A DNA stretch of 20,477 bases from a virus: positions 1-20,477 of IMG/VR virus record IMGVR_UViG_3300025853_000856. One strand, given 5' to 3'. Of the stretch, positions 1 to 8,403 are shown piece after piece (the first letter of the stretch is position 1; every line of letters starts with the position of its first letter). The notes under the pieces are model-generated. The model made no database searches. It saw only the letters and a program-made list of their open reading frames with translations, and had not been told where the DNA came from. Position numbers and translations under genes: made by a program.

Positions 1-703
1 GTTTTAATGATTTTTTATAATCTTCTAAGGCAAATGCAGCTTGTTGTGGACTTTCTTTAAATTGCCACACATAGTATCTAACTCTAGCTGTAATTACATT
101 ACTGTATTGTTCTGGAAAAACTATTTCGTCACCAAAAGCACTTAATGCTGTTGGTCTATTAAAAGCATAAAAATGTATATTATAAACTTTGTCTGGTATT
201 GGACTTAATCCAAACTTTCTACTGTCTGGAGATTTAAATACATATTTAGGCTCACCATAAGCTTGAGTATTTGCATCATCTGCATTTTCTGAGTCTCTTA
301 AAAATCTTCGCCACTCTTCAAGGTTAATATGTTTTAACCCATTAGAAACAAACGGAGCTGATTCTCCAGAAACATTGATTGTCGTAATATAAAAATCATC
401 CCAATCAATAGATGCAAAGTCTGTAGCTAAACTAGAACTACCATCTTTTAACGTATACCATCTTTGTCCAGCGACTGTCTCAACAGTTGTATTACCGTAA
501 AACGGGTCTGTTGCTCCACTTAATCCTGCGGAAAAAAACGGTAGCTGTGGTTCTTCGTTTGCTATGTCAAAAATAGCTTTATTTATAGAATCTTTAACAA
601 ACTGTTGAAAACCTACAGCACTTGCAAAGTTTGTAGAAGTTAGTGGAACTTCATTTAGTTCTCTAAGTATTTCATTGGTTAAGTCTAAATATGTAGTTGC
701 CAT
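1..703 (-). CDS. Head-tail adaptor / connector protein (partial, 3' end outside window)
   Basis: The frame is open from an ATG at 703 to the left edge, 234 codons with no stop, so the C-terminus is missing. The N-terminus reads MATTYLDLTNEILRELNEVP, followed by an internal stretch with FFSAGLSG, then LKHINLEEWRRFLRD, and later GEPKYVFKSPD and FYAFNRPTALSA. This pattern (a helical start, a Trp/Tyr-rich beta middle, a PxxxY-type segment) is that of the adaptor proteins of marine podoviruses, in the SU10-adaptor style, which form the ring between portal and tail. The start overlaps the stop of the upstream 48-residue gene as TAATG, indicating coupled translation. Position after capsid in the virion operon fits. 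Function is by resemblance from memory, not by search. Confidence 0.72.
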   Translation of the reverse strand, partial: MATTYLDLTNEILRELNEVPLTSTNFASAVGFQQFVKDSINKAIFDIANEEPQLPFFSAGLSGATDPFYGNTTVETVAGQRWYTLKDGSSSLATDFASIDWDDFYITTINVSGESAPFVSNGLKHINLEEWRRFLRDSENADDANTQAYGEPKYVFKSPDSRKFGLSPIPDKVYNIHFYAFNRPTALSAFGDEIVFPEQYSNVITARVRYYVWQFKESPQQAAFALEDYKKSLK

Positions 704-849
704 TATTTTTTATGAACTTTTTGTATTTTAAAATCTGCTTTTAATGAAGCACCCTTATGTTTAACAAACTTTCCAGAGTGCTTCATTAGTTTATAACTGC
801 CATTTGGCTGCTTCATCCAGTGATAACCTTTTGGAGCTGCAACTTTCAT
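703..849 (-). CDS. Small basic protein, 48 aa, unknown function
   Basis: The ATG at 849 starts MKVAAPKGYHWMKQPNGSYK and the product ends in IQKVHKK. A longer reading that starts near 924 would run over the upstream gene, so the ATG at 849 is preferred; it lies one base after the stop of that gene (TAAAATG). The protein is rich in Lys and His, with no membrane segment or Cys. Short proteins with a PKGYHWM..NGSYKLMKH pattern occur next to capsid genes in marine phages, but no function is known to me. It overlaps the adaptor start by one base. Confidence 0.7.
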   Translation of the reverse strand: MKVAAPKGYHWMKQPNGSYKLMKHSGKFVKHKGASLKADFKIQKVHKK

Positions 850-850
850 T

Positions 851-997
851 TTAGTTAGGTTTTTGTACATCCATAGCACCGCCCATAGCCATGCCAATTC
901 TGTCCATTTTATTATGAGGACCACCGTGTTTCATTTCTTTACGAGCAGAACCACCGTACATCATTTTCTTTTTTTTCTTTTTGTCCATTCCGTACAT
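851..997 (-). CDS. Small Met/Gly/Lys-rich protein, 48 aa
   Basis: The ATG at 997 begins MYGMDKKKKKKMMYGGSARK and the product ends DVQKPN. A strong Shine-Dalgarno run (AAGGGGG) lies about 8 bases upstream and falls inside the end of the preceding gene. The composition is unusual: ten Met, a Lys6 run, MYGG and KHGG motifs. Proteins of this MYG..MKHGG style are repeatedly found near structural genes of marine phages; their role is unknown (virion-associated or DNA-binding are guesses). Real-gene support comes from ribosome site, tight packing and protein-like composition rather than length. Confidence 0.65.
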   Translation of the reverse strand: MYGMDKKKKKKMMYGGSARKEMKHGGPHNKMDRIGMAMGGAMDVQKPN

Positions 998-999
998 AA

Positions 1000-1113
1000 T
1001 TATTTTTCCCCCTTGTTTTTTTCGTATTCAAATCTCATTGTGTTATGTCCTACCATCTCAGAACATTTTTCTTCCTTCTGATGAATAGTTTCGTAATACA
1101 TAATTTTTTCCAT
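1000..1113 (-). CDS. Small hypothetical protein, 37 aa
   Basis: The ATG at 1113 begins MEKIMYYETIHQKEEKCSEM and ends YEKNKGEK. Its ribosome site TTTAGGAGAATAAC is strong and directly follows the terminator hairpin behind the capsid gene, so the hairpin tail and the ribosome site share bases. It is the first of three tiny genes between capsid and adaptor. No recognisable domain; one Cys; mostly charged and helical. Not recognised. Confidence 0.6.
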   Translation of the reverse strand: MEKIMYYETIHQKEEKCSEMVGHNTMRFEYEKNKGEK

Positions 1114-1124
1114 GTTATTCTCCT

Positions 1125-1151
1125 AAAAAGGAGGAGTCCGAAGACTCCCCC
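1125..1151 (-). terminator. Rho-independent terminator with UUCG tetraloop after the major capsid gene
   Basis: On the minus strand the RNA reads GGGGGAGUC-UUCG-GACUCCUCC-UUUUU: nine pairs including one G-U, a very stable UUCG loop, then five U. It begins 9 bases after the capsid stop codon. It probably reduces, rather than ends, transcription, because the same-strand small genes and adaptor follow directly and need the same transcript. That would yield more capsid message than downstream message. The U tract runs into the ribosome site AGGAG of the next gene. Confidence 0.85.
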
Positions 1152-1159
1152 AATTATAT

Positions 1160-2143
1160 TTAGTCTACTGTGTAAAAAGCACCAACTAAAGCTTCTGGTC
1201 TAAGGACTTTAGCTCCGTATACGTGCAATCCTCTTACAATATCACCAAATGAATCTGGGTCTCTAAGAACCTCAGTTGAGATGATAGTTTGAGCAGTTGC
1301 AGTAGAAGAAATGTGTCCAGCAAGAACCTTGCCAGTACATGTGCTTGTAGCAGCAACATTATTAGATTTGTACATGTCAAATCCTCTAAGTTTACCACTA
1401 GATACAAGACCATTTCTTATAGAGCCTTGACCTGCGTTAAAGTCTACAGACAATAACTTAGAACCAGATTGAGAAAGTTCATTGTAGAACGAAGGTGGTG
1501 CAACGAACCATCTTCCTTCTTCGGGAACATTTTGCTCATCTAGCAATTTAGCCATAAATGCCATCATGTCAAGTGGGTCAGTTCCAGTACCATCAGAACC
1601 TGTAAGGTCGATAGCGTTAGAACCACCTTGATGCTGACCCATAGTTTGAGTAGCAGCAGCAGCATCCGCACCTAAAACGTGGTCAGGTCCAGATGTAGAC
1701 AATCCAGAGAACATAGCAGCGATTACTGCAGCATCATAAGAATCTCTTAATGCGTAAGCTGCAGAAGAAGTTGCTACTTCTTTGAAGTTGACGTGTGACA
1801 TATTAGTTTCAATATCATCTACGATGAATTTGAAAGCCTTTGCACTATCTACAACTAAAGTTAACTCTTGGTCAGTTAATTTAGTAGCAGTAGTAGTAGA
1901 ACCCCTAGTGTAATCCGATACAGAGATTACAGGTTCTTTGATAATCTTTACAGAGTCTCCGTAAGCAGATATTTCACCGGCATAGTCGGTGTTAGTAATA
2001 GCTTCAACCACCGATGCTTTTCTGAAAAAGTTAAGAACTTTTCTAGAATAAATCGAAGGTAGGAAAAAACTATTAGTTTGTCCACTAACGGAGTTTGCAA
2101 AGTTTGCATCAGTATCAGTTGACGGTTCAAAATATTGAGCCAT
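1160..2143 (-). CDS. Major capsid protein
   Basis: A protein of 327 residues starting MAQYFEPSTDTDANFANSVS, with the ribosome site CAGGAGTATTATC ahead. Features of phage coat proteins of the HK97 fold are visible: an N-terminal helical arm (about 1-45), SVKIIKEPVISVSDYTRG around 64-81, an Ala-rich helix around residue 125 (SSAAYALRDSYDAAVIAAMF), RWFVAPPSFYNEL near 210, and an E-loop-like polar segment with many Ser/Thr/Gly. The gene follows the scaffold by 25 bases, and a strong terminator follows. Length matches marine podovirus coat proteins. Assignment rests on these patterns and on position. Confidence 0.9.
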   Translation of the reverse strand: MAQYFEPSTDTDANFANSVSGQTNSFFLPSIYSRKVLNFFRKASVVEAITNTDYAGEISAYGDSVKIIKEPVISVSDYTRGSTTTATKLTDQELTLVVDSAKAFKFIVDDIETNMSHVNFKEVATSSAAYALRDSYDAAVIAAMFSGLSTSGPDHVLGADAAAATQTMGQHQGGSNAIDLTGSDGTGTDPLDMMAFMAKLLDEQNVPEEGRWFVAPPSFYNELSQSGSKLLSVDFNAGQGSIRNGLVSSGKLRGFDMYKSNNVAATSTCTGKVLAGHISSTATAQTIISTEVLRDPDSFGDIVRGLHVYGAKVLRPEALVGAFYTVD

Positions 2144-2168
2144 GATAATACTCCTGTGTATTTATAGT

Positions 2169-3059
2169 TTATTTTATGATTCTGCCTTGTTGCATGGCTT
2201 CGCTGATTTCAGCTTCGTGTTTATCAAACTCATCCATACTCATTGCAGCAATCTCCTTTTCAGACCATATCTTTTCCTGTTTAGGTTCTACACTTGTTGT
2301 TTTAGTAGATACCATATCAGCAGCAGATTTAGTCTTTTTTGAAGATGACTTTTGTTTCTGAGGAGTCACATCCATACCTATATCTTTTTTAAATAAATCT
2401 ATTGCACGACTGGCTAAATCGGCATCGTCAGCATTTTTGTATATCCAATCTTGAATAGACGATGGCTGCTCTTTTGCCCATGTATGAAAATCATCACTGT
2501 TTCTAACATCGTCAAAATCAGGATGTCTTTTCATTAACCTTTTTTCTGCTTCACGTTGAGAAATTTCTGCTTCACGTGCTTGGAGTTTACTAAGACGTTC
2601 TTCTAGAACTTTTGCCTTAGATTCACTTTGTAAGTGAGCTACAGTTTCCACAACTTCATAGACATCAGGGTACTGTTGTTTGAACTGTTCAAGTTCTTCT
2701 TCAGTTTTAGGAGCTTCATAATCAGTTCTATTTTTAGTAGCTTCTTCAAGTAGTTCCTGTTCCCTAGATTTAAACTCATTAAGTTTAGAATCATAATGTC
2801 TTTTCAAATCATCATAACGTTTTTTGTAGTCTGGTTTTTTATAAGGAGTATCCTTAACAGTTTCCAAGTTTTCTACTTCAACATTATCAGGTTGTTCTGC
2901 TTCGTTAACATCATTAGATTTGAATAATTTATTCTTTTCTGATGGGTCTTCAAAGTACAACTCATCTGATGATTTAAAAGGTTTATCAGTTCCTTCGTGC
3001 CAAGATTTTTTTAAATTATAAGGATTTGGCTGTTCCTCGTTCTGAATTTCTTCAGTCAT
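2169..3059 (-). CDS. Capsid scaffolding protein
   Basis: A highly charged, almost entirely helical protein of 296 residues with a long predicted coiled coil from about residue 78 to 175 (KRYDDLKRHYDSKLNEFKSR; then repeated EE/KL heptad-like segments) and no Cys. N-terminal third is acidic and Pro-rich, C-terminal third is Lys/Ser-rich (KQKSSSKKTKSAADM) and ends in an acidic helix. This composition and its position directly ahead of the capsid gene are typical of scaffold proteins, which guide prohead assembly and then leave. The ribosome site GTAGGAGGATAGAAAATG is strong. Confidence 0.85.
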   Translation of the reverse strand: MTEEIQNEEQPNPYNLKKSWHEGTDKPFKSSDELYFEDPSEKNKLFKSNDVNEAEQPDNVEVENLETVKDTPYKKPDYKKRYDDLKRHYDSKLNEFKSREQELLEEATKNRTDYEAPKTEEELEQFKQQYPDVYEVVETVAHLQSESKAKVLEERLSKLQAREAEISQREAEKRLMKRHPDFDDVRNSDDFHTWAKEQPSSIQDWIYKNADDADLASRAIDLFKKDIGMDVTPQKQKSSSKKTKSAADMVSTKTTSVEPKQEKIWSEKEIAAMSMDEFDKHEAEISEAMQQGRIIK

Positions 3060-3193
3060 TTTCTATCCTCCTACTCAGGGCTTCGTTTAACAAGGTAGCT
3101 GCGATGTGCACTTGCAGGGCTTGTCTTGTAAAGGTAGCCTTTCGGTTGTTGTTATTAATGATAAAGTGCCTGTAAACAGGGTAGCTTTATCGC
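3060..3193 (-). repeat. Intergenic repeat and hairpin block between structural gene and scaffold
   Basis: This 134-bp gap, long for this operon, has no convincing gene. It contains two related 24-bp units at 3076-3099 and 3115-3138, both starting CAGGGCTT and ending AGGTAGC on the plus strand, and a third partial unit ending at 3185 (AACAGGGTAGC). The third lies in a hairpin at 3160-3191: GATAAAG pairs with CTTTATC, and an inner CCTG pairs with CAGG. There is no U tract, so it is not an ordinary terminator; an mRNA processing or stability element is possible. The strong scaffold ribosome site is at the end of the gap. Confidence 0.55.
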
Positions 3194-4264
3194 CTAGCTC
3201 CTAACATGTGGTCTGCCGGAAAGCATAGATTTTTTAATCTCATCACCAACTAAATCGTCTTCCTCTTGCATACTTGCTTGAGAACCAACTGTTTCTTTGG
3301 TAACTCGAATTTCCTGTTTTATCGGTTCTTGTTCAACCGGCATAACAGTATCTTCTGTTTCCATTAGCCCACCTTCTTGAGCCATTTGTCTTTCATCTGC
3401 TTGAGCTTCAGCTTGTTTCATCATAGACATTAAATTGTCTGCTCCGATAACATCTACAGCTTTTGCAGTAAAGACAAACTCTCCATCCGACAACCTCGCA
3501 GGTATCGAATCGGAGACTTCCGAGCCCGGTCCTTCAACAGGACCAGAGCCTGAAAATTCCATAGCAACTTCCATAACTTTATCAAACAACATACTAAGTT
3601 GTGGATTTGCTTCTAATTCTTGCATAAGCATTGTTTCTTCTTCTTCATCCAATGCTTCATCTATTAAAAAGTCTATATAATTATCTTCCATCATTTCATC
3701 TGGAACTTGAGACTCTTCTATTTCTATTTGTTCTTCAGTTTTTTCTGGCATCATATCTGCCATTTGATTTTCCATGTCAGGTGTTTCTTCTGTTTGCATC
3801 ATGTCTGCCATTTGGTCATCCATCATCATACCACCTTCTTGTTTTCCTTCTCTCAACATTTTAAAATCTTCACCAGTAATATCACCATCATTATTTTTAT
3901 CTAATTCTTTTTGACCGCCAATTAGACCACCATCTTCTCTACCATCTCTTTTTAATTTATTAGAAATTTCATCAGCTCGTAAAGCATTTCTAGCAATATT
4001 TCTTAAACTTGTAACAGAAACTTGACTATCTTTATCAAATGAAGAATTTGTCATTTTTAATTCATTCATCATTTGTGTCATTGAATACTCTGGATTTGAT
4101 TTCATTTGTTGAGCTAGTCTTATAGCTTTTGCTACTAATGTATTATTAGCTTCTTTTTTCATAGAAAACTCTTCGTCAAATGAATCTCTATTTACCATAT
4201 CAGGTTCTGCTAACATAGATTTAATTCTTTGCTCTTCTAGTTTATCGTATGTGCTTTTTGCCAT
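3194..4264 (-). CDS. Phage structural protein with an EF-hand-like loop
   Basis: A 356-residue, very acidic and Met-rich protein. Residues 1-105 are helical. Residues 122-133 (DKNNDGDITGED) match a calcium-binding EF-hand loop, with D instead of the usual E at position 12. A Met/Asp-rich repeat (QMADMM, twice, about 151-170) follows. Around residues 240-275 comes GPGSEVSDSIPARLSDGEFV, a Ser-Asp-Ser-x-Pro-x-x-Leu-Ser-x-Gly-Glu block that recurs in phage virion and tape-measure-like proteins. It lies between portal and scaffold, so a virion component is likely; the precise role is unknown. The ribosome site GAGGACTAG precedes the ATG. Confidence 0.72.
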   Translation of the reverse strand: MAKSTYDKLEEQRIKSMLAEPDMVNRDSFDEEFSMKKEANNTLVAKAIRLAQQMKSNPEYSMTQMMNELKMTNSSFDKDSQVSVTSLRNIARNALRADEISNKLKRDGREDGGLIGGQKELDKNNDGDITGEDFKMLREGKQEGGMMMDDQMADMMQTEETPDMENQMADMMPEKTEEQIEIEESQVPDEMMEDNYIDFLIDEALDEEEETMLMQELEANPQLSMLFDKVMEVAMEFSGSGPVEGPGSEVSDSIPARLSDGEFVFTAKAVDVIGADNLMSMMKQAEAQADERQMAQEGGLMETEDTVMPVEQEPIKQEIRVTKETVGSQASMQEEDDLVGDEIKKSMLSGRPHVRS

Positions 4265-4265
4265 T

Positions 4266-4496
4266 CTAGTCCTCTAATCTATTTAGTGCTTCTTTAACCT
4301 GCTCCGGTAGGGATTCCAACCGTGCCAGAGAAGCTATCTTCCCCTGCAACCGGTACATCTCCGATTCCGATGTTGCCACCGCCAGTGCCTGTAGCTCCAA
4401 GGTCTTGAGGTTCGACAGGTGTTCCACCAAGACCTCCCATACCTGCTGGTTGTTGACTACCGGGTTGAGCTTCCTCGCCTGTGTTTTGTTGAGCAT
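4266..4496 (-). CDS. Small helical protein overlapping the portal gene end in another frame
   Basis: A 76-residue frame starts at an ATG inside the portal gene and ends two bases before the start of the next gene, covering the last 203 bases of portal in a different frame. The product is protein-like: LVEHLSNLKTLELQALAVAT then EMYRLQGKIASLARLESLPE, a leucine-rich two-helix pattern I associate with short proteins encoded just after portal genes in other phages. A ribosome site (ATAGGAATGCAA) precedes the ATG. The DNA here is clearly more GC-rich than its surroundings, as expected if two frames constrain it. I therefore consider it a real overlapping gene rather than a shadow. Confidence 0.72.
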   Translation of the reverse strand: MLNKTQARKLNPVVNNQQVWEVLVEHLSNLKTLELQALAVATSESEMYRLQGKIASLARLESLPEQVKEALNRLED

Positions 4497-6504
4497 TTTG
4501 CATTCCTATAATTTGTGCCATGATAGCTGCTTCCTCTGGGTCGTTCAGAATTTCATCTGGGTCGAGGTCTAAGCTGTAGGCAAGTTCACTAACCAATTTA
4601 GATATTTTAACAAATGGTGCAATAGCAGGACTTTGTGCAGTTTGTAAGAACATTGTAAGTCTTTGACTTCTAACTTCTTTCTGCATCAAGCTATTAGTAC
4701 CAGTTGCTTTAACTTCTAAATCACCTGCCACATTTAGACTTCCTTCAAAAAACTGCATGTTCCATTGAAAGTAAGACTCTCCTAGTGGCTTTAGTAAAAA
4801 GTCATCAAGATTCTTAACAACTGTTTTTATGTTTAAACTTGCTGCTCCTAATAACATTGACATACCTGAAGCAGTTCTTGTCATACTTTGAACTCCTGTT
4901 TGTCCATGCGAATAACTTGGAATACCAGTTTGTTCATCAGCAAGTTGTCTAAAACGGTCAAACATCATCATATTTTCTGGTGCTGTGTTTGGAAATTTCA
5001 GACCATAAATAGATTGACCGGGCATACCGGCTTGTCTTCTAAAGATTTTGCCGGGATAAACTTCCATATTTTGCCCACCTACCAAAGCTGATTCATCAAC
5101 ATCAAATACTAATGAACCGGCTAATGCTAAATTATCAATAGCCATTCGAGCATGACCATTCATAATTTGTTGAGAATCATTCATATTCTCAGCTACTCCT
5201 ATACCAAAGAAATTATAAGGATTTCTTTCGTAAGGAAACGCACTATATGGTATGCGATATGGTGTAAATGGATTGATTACTGCTCGTAGTAATTTATTAC
5301 CACATACCCATGCGTTTATTTGTACCTCATCTAAGTCATCAATAGTATCATCAAGTTCAATACCAACTTCTCTAGCATACTCTGCATCCATAATACCCCA
5401 GTATTCAAGGACTTCAAAGTTAGCCATATAAGTATCATCTAACTTATAATCATCTCTTAGTTGAGATTCAAAATCTTTATCTTCGTAGTTTGGTCCATCT
5501 TGTATACACTCTCTAATGGCATCTTCATTAAAGTAAGGCATATTTCTTAGTTGCCTTAATTGACTACGATTCATTTTGTGTCTATGTACTACATATTCAC
5601 ATTCTTCTATATTTGTTGCTGCAGGGTCTGGATAAAAATCCCAACAGCTTACAAATTCTATTCGAGGTACTCTAACTTCTAAAGGATTGTATTGTCTTTC
5701 ACCACTTTCGTCTGTATCCCATTTATGAAGTTTTTTATTAAAATTAAATGGACCTTTAACAATTCCTGTGCCTAATAGTGAAGCTTCTAGTAAAGCATTT
5801 CTAATTTCTGAACCACCATTAGATTCTTCTATTTGGTCGTGAACTAATTTTTCCATTTTTCTCGCAGCTCTTTGTGCTGGAGAAACTTCTGGTATTTGTG
5901 GATTAGGAGTCAAACCTTCTTGTAATATTCCTAAGTCATCTGCTTGAGTAGGCACATCATCCTCAAACATTCCAGCACCTAATGTTGCACCCGGTTTTAA
6001 AGTTCTACCATCACCTTCAAAACCAACATCATAAATACTTTCTACTGGAGCATCTTCTAATCTATTGCCAATATTATCTGGTGTGCTAGATTCAATACCC
6101 ATTTGAGGATTTTGAATATCTAAGTAAGCATTTTCTTTTTCACCTTCAGGTATTTTAGTTTCTTCAATACCTATAGGAAACTTACCAGTGCCAAAAATAA
6201 CATCTACTAATTGTCCATAAGCAGCTAATACTTTTGTTTTTGTTATCTTAACAAAGATACGAGACTTTTCAGACTCTCTAAATTTTACTGATTTATTATA
6301 TAACCCTCGAAAGTTTTCATAAGCTCTAAGCCATCTTCTTTCATCGCCATTACGAGCTTCTTCTGATAAAGCAAATCTGCTTTTAATAATACCAACTAAA
6401 TTAGTTTGCTGGTCTTCTTCTAAAGATAAATTTTTACCAGCTTCACCTTCTACTTCTTCGTAGATATTATCTGCGTTTAAAAATGTATTGTCGTTTTCTG
6501 CCAT
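4294..6504 (-). CDS. Portal protein
   Basis: A 736-residue protein beginning MAENDNTFLNADNIYEEVEG. The ATG at 6504 is preferred over a TTG two codons earlier; it lies two bases after the terminase stop. Landmarks include LSEEARNGDERRWLRAYENF near the start, GTGIVKGPF, the DFYPDP block, the PYRIPYSAFPYERNPYNFFG stretch, and HGQTGVQSMTRTASGMSM near residue 560, which together match the large portals of marine podovirus-like phages. The portal is the dodecameric ring through which DNA enters the head and to which the adaptor binds. The C-terminal 70 residues are Gly/Gln/Pro-rich and low complexity, and this is the part that overlaps a second gene. Confidence 0.9.
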   Translation of the reverse strand: MAENDNTFLNADNIYEEVEGEAGKNLSLEEDQQTNLVGIIKSRFALSEEARNGDERRWLRAYENFRGLYNKSVKFRESEKSRIFVKITKTKVLAAYGQLVDVIFGTGKFPIGIEETKIPEGEKENAYLDIQNPQMGIESSTPDNIGNRLEDAPVESIYDVGFEGDGRTLKPGATLGAGMFEDDVPTQADDLGILQEGLTPNPQIPEVSPAQRAARKMEKLVHDQIEESNGGSEIRNALLEASLLGTGIVKGPFNFNKKLHKWDTDESGERQYNPLEVRVPRIEFVSCWDFYPDPAATNIEECEYVVHRHKMNRSQLRQLRNMPYFNEDAIRECIQDGPNYEDKDFESQLRDDYKLDDTYMANFEVLEYWGIMDAEYAREVGIELDDTIDDLDEVQINAWVCGNKLLRAVINPFTPYRIPYSAFPYERNPYNFFGIGVAENMNDSQQIMNGHARMAIDNLALAGSLVFDVDESALVGGQNMEVYPGKIFRRQAGMPGQSIYGLKFPNTAPENMMMFDRFRQLADEQTGIPSYSHGQTGVQSMTRTASGMSMLLGAASLNIKTVVKNLDDFLLKPLGESYFQWNMQFFEGSLNVAGDLEVKATGTNSLMQKEVRSQRLTMFLQTAQSPAIAPFVKISKLVSELAYSLDLDPDEILNDPEEAAIMAQIIGMQNAQQNTGEEAQPGSQQPAGMGGLGGTPVEPQDLGATGTGGGNIGIGDVPVAGEDSFSGTVGIPTGAG

Positions 6505-6506
6505 TA

Positions 6507-8162
6507 TCAATAACCAAAATCTGAGTCAGCAGGTTTAAACATATCACGTTTAAAACCTCTTAACCTTTCTAATGGGTTCTCCATTCGAGGTCTGCTCATT
6601 ATCATATATCTTAACGCATCGTATGCGTGGTCAGAAGCGTGAGTATCCACATCTTCTGGATTAGTTTTTGATAACGGTATACTTTGTAATTCTCTTATTA
6701 AGTTTGGGCAAGTATTGAATATTTGCAACTTAGGTCTACCGTTATCTCTTACTTTTAAAAATTCATGTATTTGAATTTTACCTTGTATACGGTTTTTATC
6801 AGCACGTCTTAACTTATGACCTGCTCGTAACAAGGCTTCTCCAACGGTAGGACCAGTAGTACCTGTTCTAGCCCAAGCTGCAGTATCCAATACACCATTT
6901 ACTGAAAATGGGTCTACCACTTCCATATCTGTTATTATACTGCCTAATTCTTCTCCTGTCAAGCCTTTTTTGTATAATTCTCGATAAATTATTAAAGTTC
7001 CATCATTTATATCAATAGTTCCCCATAAACAACAGCTTTCAGAGGCATAACCATAGTCAATACCTTTAGTTCTTTCCCACGGTAAAGGTATCTCAAATGG
7101 CGGTATTACATGTACTAATGGGTCAAATTCTACAAATGCAGCACCTTCAGCAACATCCCAATTACCTTCTAACAACTGCCTACGTTGTATTGGTGGTAAC
7201 GAGTTTAACATTTGTTCGTAAATACCATCCTCTGCCAAGTATGGATTATCTGCTAACTTAGCTGGAATAAATTTACGAGTTAGCCCATCAGTACCTAAAA
7301 AACTTTTATTCGATTCGTGTGGGTCTATGTATCTACGCTTTACCCATGTAGAGCCAACACCACCGGGGTTAGCAGTACAACGTAAATAAGTTTTAATTTC
7401 AGGGTCAGTTGTTCTTAATCTAGATGCTAGATAGTTCCAGCTAAACTCTGTAGGTAAGTGAGTAATTTCATCAAAGCCAATCCAAGAGTATGCTTGTCCT
7501 TGATAACGATAAACGTCTGCATCTCTTTCTAAGAAACCAAACTCTATCTTTGCACCACTTGGAAAGTTCCAAAGCTTTTCTACTTCTCTAAACTTAGCTC
7601 CGGGAAATGCTTGAGGGTATAACTCACGAGACTTGTCAATCATCTCTCGTAGTTCTGGCATAGACCTACGTAGTATTAAAGCACGATGAGCTTTACGATG
7701 AGCATAACGTAGTGGGTCAACAATCATTGCATACGATTTACCACCACCTGCAGCACCACCGTATAATACATCTTTTTCGTCTGCAGCTAAGAAATCTGTT
7801 TGTGGTCCTTCGTTAGCATGAAATAGAACATTAGCATCTTCTAAATCTTTTTTAACTGTTGCAGGTAATTTGTCTAACTCATCAGTAGTGGCAACATTCT
7901 TTTCATCACCACTTAAATTTTGTAAAGTATCTTTTTGTTTTTTTAAAGACTTACGAGCATTGTTAAGTTTCTGCTCAATCTTTTTAATGTTCTTTTGTTT
8001 TCGAGAGATTGCTCGATGAGCTGCAAACTTTGCTTCATCTCTTAAAGCTGGTCTACCACTTTTTTTTCTAGGTGTACCGTCTTTTTTTAAAACAAAGTTG
8101 CCTTCATCATCTTGCAAGTAAAGATGAGGATTCTCTTCCCAGTCTTTCAGTTCGTGTGCCAT
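6507..8162 (-). CDS. terL: Terminase large subunit
   Basis: A 551-residue DNA-packaging motor. The ATPase domain shows Walker A GGAAGGGKS at 135-143, Walker B WIGFDE with the catalytic Glu at 232, and the coupling motif TANPGG at 263-268. The nuclease domain follows with candidate metal-binding acidic residues in KGIDYGYA (D369), GVLDTAAW (D426) and DHAYDALRYM (D511 or D515). An N-terminal extension of about 110 residues is basic and coiled coil (KQKNIKKIEQKLNNARKS). The start overlaps the upstream 98-residue gene by 56 bases in another frame. Family and role are clear; the host and packaging mode are not shown by this gene alone. Confidence 0.97.
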   Translation of the reverse strand: MAHELKDWEENPHLYLQDDEGNFVLKKDGTPRKKSGRPALRDEAKFAAHRAISRKQKNIKKIEQKLNNARKSLKKQKDTLQNLSGDEKNVATTDELDKLPATVKKDLEDANVLFHANEGPQTDFLAADEKDVLYGGAAGGGKSYAMIVDPLRYAHRKAHRALILRRSMPELREMIDKSRELYPQAFPGAKFREVEKLWNFPSGAKIEFGFLERDADVYRYQGQAYSWIGFDEITHLPTEFSWNYLASRLRTTDPEIKTYLRCTANPGGVGSTWVKRRYIDPHESNKSFLGTDGLTRKFIPAKLADNPYLAEDGIYEQMLNSLPPIQRRQLLEGNWDVAEGAAFVEFDPLVHVIPPFEIPLPWERTKGIDYGYASESCCLWGTIDINDGTLIIYRELYKKGLTGEELGSIITDMEVVDPFSVNGVLDTAAWARTGTTGPTVGEALLRAGHKLRRADKNRIQGKIQIHEFLKVRDNGRPKLQIFNTCPNLIRELQSIPLSKTNPEDVDTHASDHAYDALRYMIMSRPRMENPLERLRGFKRDMFKPADSDFGY

Positions 8163-8403
8163 ACTTTTTATCTATGTGTTTTTTTAATCCGGGAGTTGAA
8201 ATCTTACGACCTGTTTCGTATTCTAGCCAATCTACTGCAGTTTGTAAAGATACTTCTTCATTAATAATCATATTTTCTACAGTTAATAAAGCTTCTAGTT
8301 CAGTGTCAATCGGTTTTAAATGACCAGTAACTTCATCGTACTCATAACCAAAAGGTATAGTAGATGTAGTTCTTTTTATATAACCATCTGGTAACATATT
8401 CAT
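8107..8403 (-). CDS. 98-aa helical protein upstream of terL, possibly DNA-binding
   Basis: The ATG at 8403 overlaps the stop of the preceding gene as ATGA, which decides the start; an upstream in-frame ATG at 8457 would run over that gene. The product starts MNMLPDGYIKRTTSTIPFGY and contains SLQTAVDWLEYETGRKIS then TPGLKKHIDKKYG, resembling a helix-turn-helix, and the opening resembles the linker region of serine-recombinase-like proteins (PFGYEYD..TGHL). Similar short proteins precede terminase genes in marine phages, to my memory. Role unknown; a packaging-associated DNA-binding role is only inference from position. Its last 56 bases overlap terL. Confidence 0.75.
   Translation of the reverse strand: MNMLPDGYIKRTTSTIPFGYEYDEVTGHLKPIDTELEALLTVENMIINEEVSLQTAVDWLEYETGRKISTPGLKKHIDKKYGTRTERLGRESSSLLAR

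Noticed and set aside
863-1081. Plus-strand frame in the capsid-side region
   Set aside because: It lies antisense to three packed small genes with ribosome sites, and its product (FHFFTSRTTVHHFLFFLF) is typical antisense composition.
3435-3904. Plus-strand frames opposite the Met/Asp-rich structural gene
   Set aside because: Mirror images of the biased codons of the real gene; no ribosome sites.
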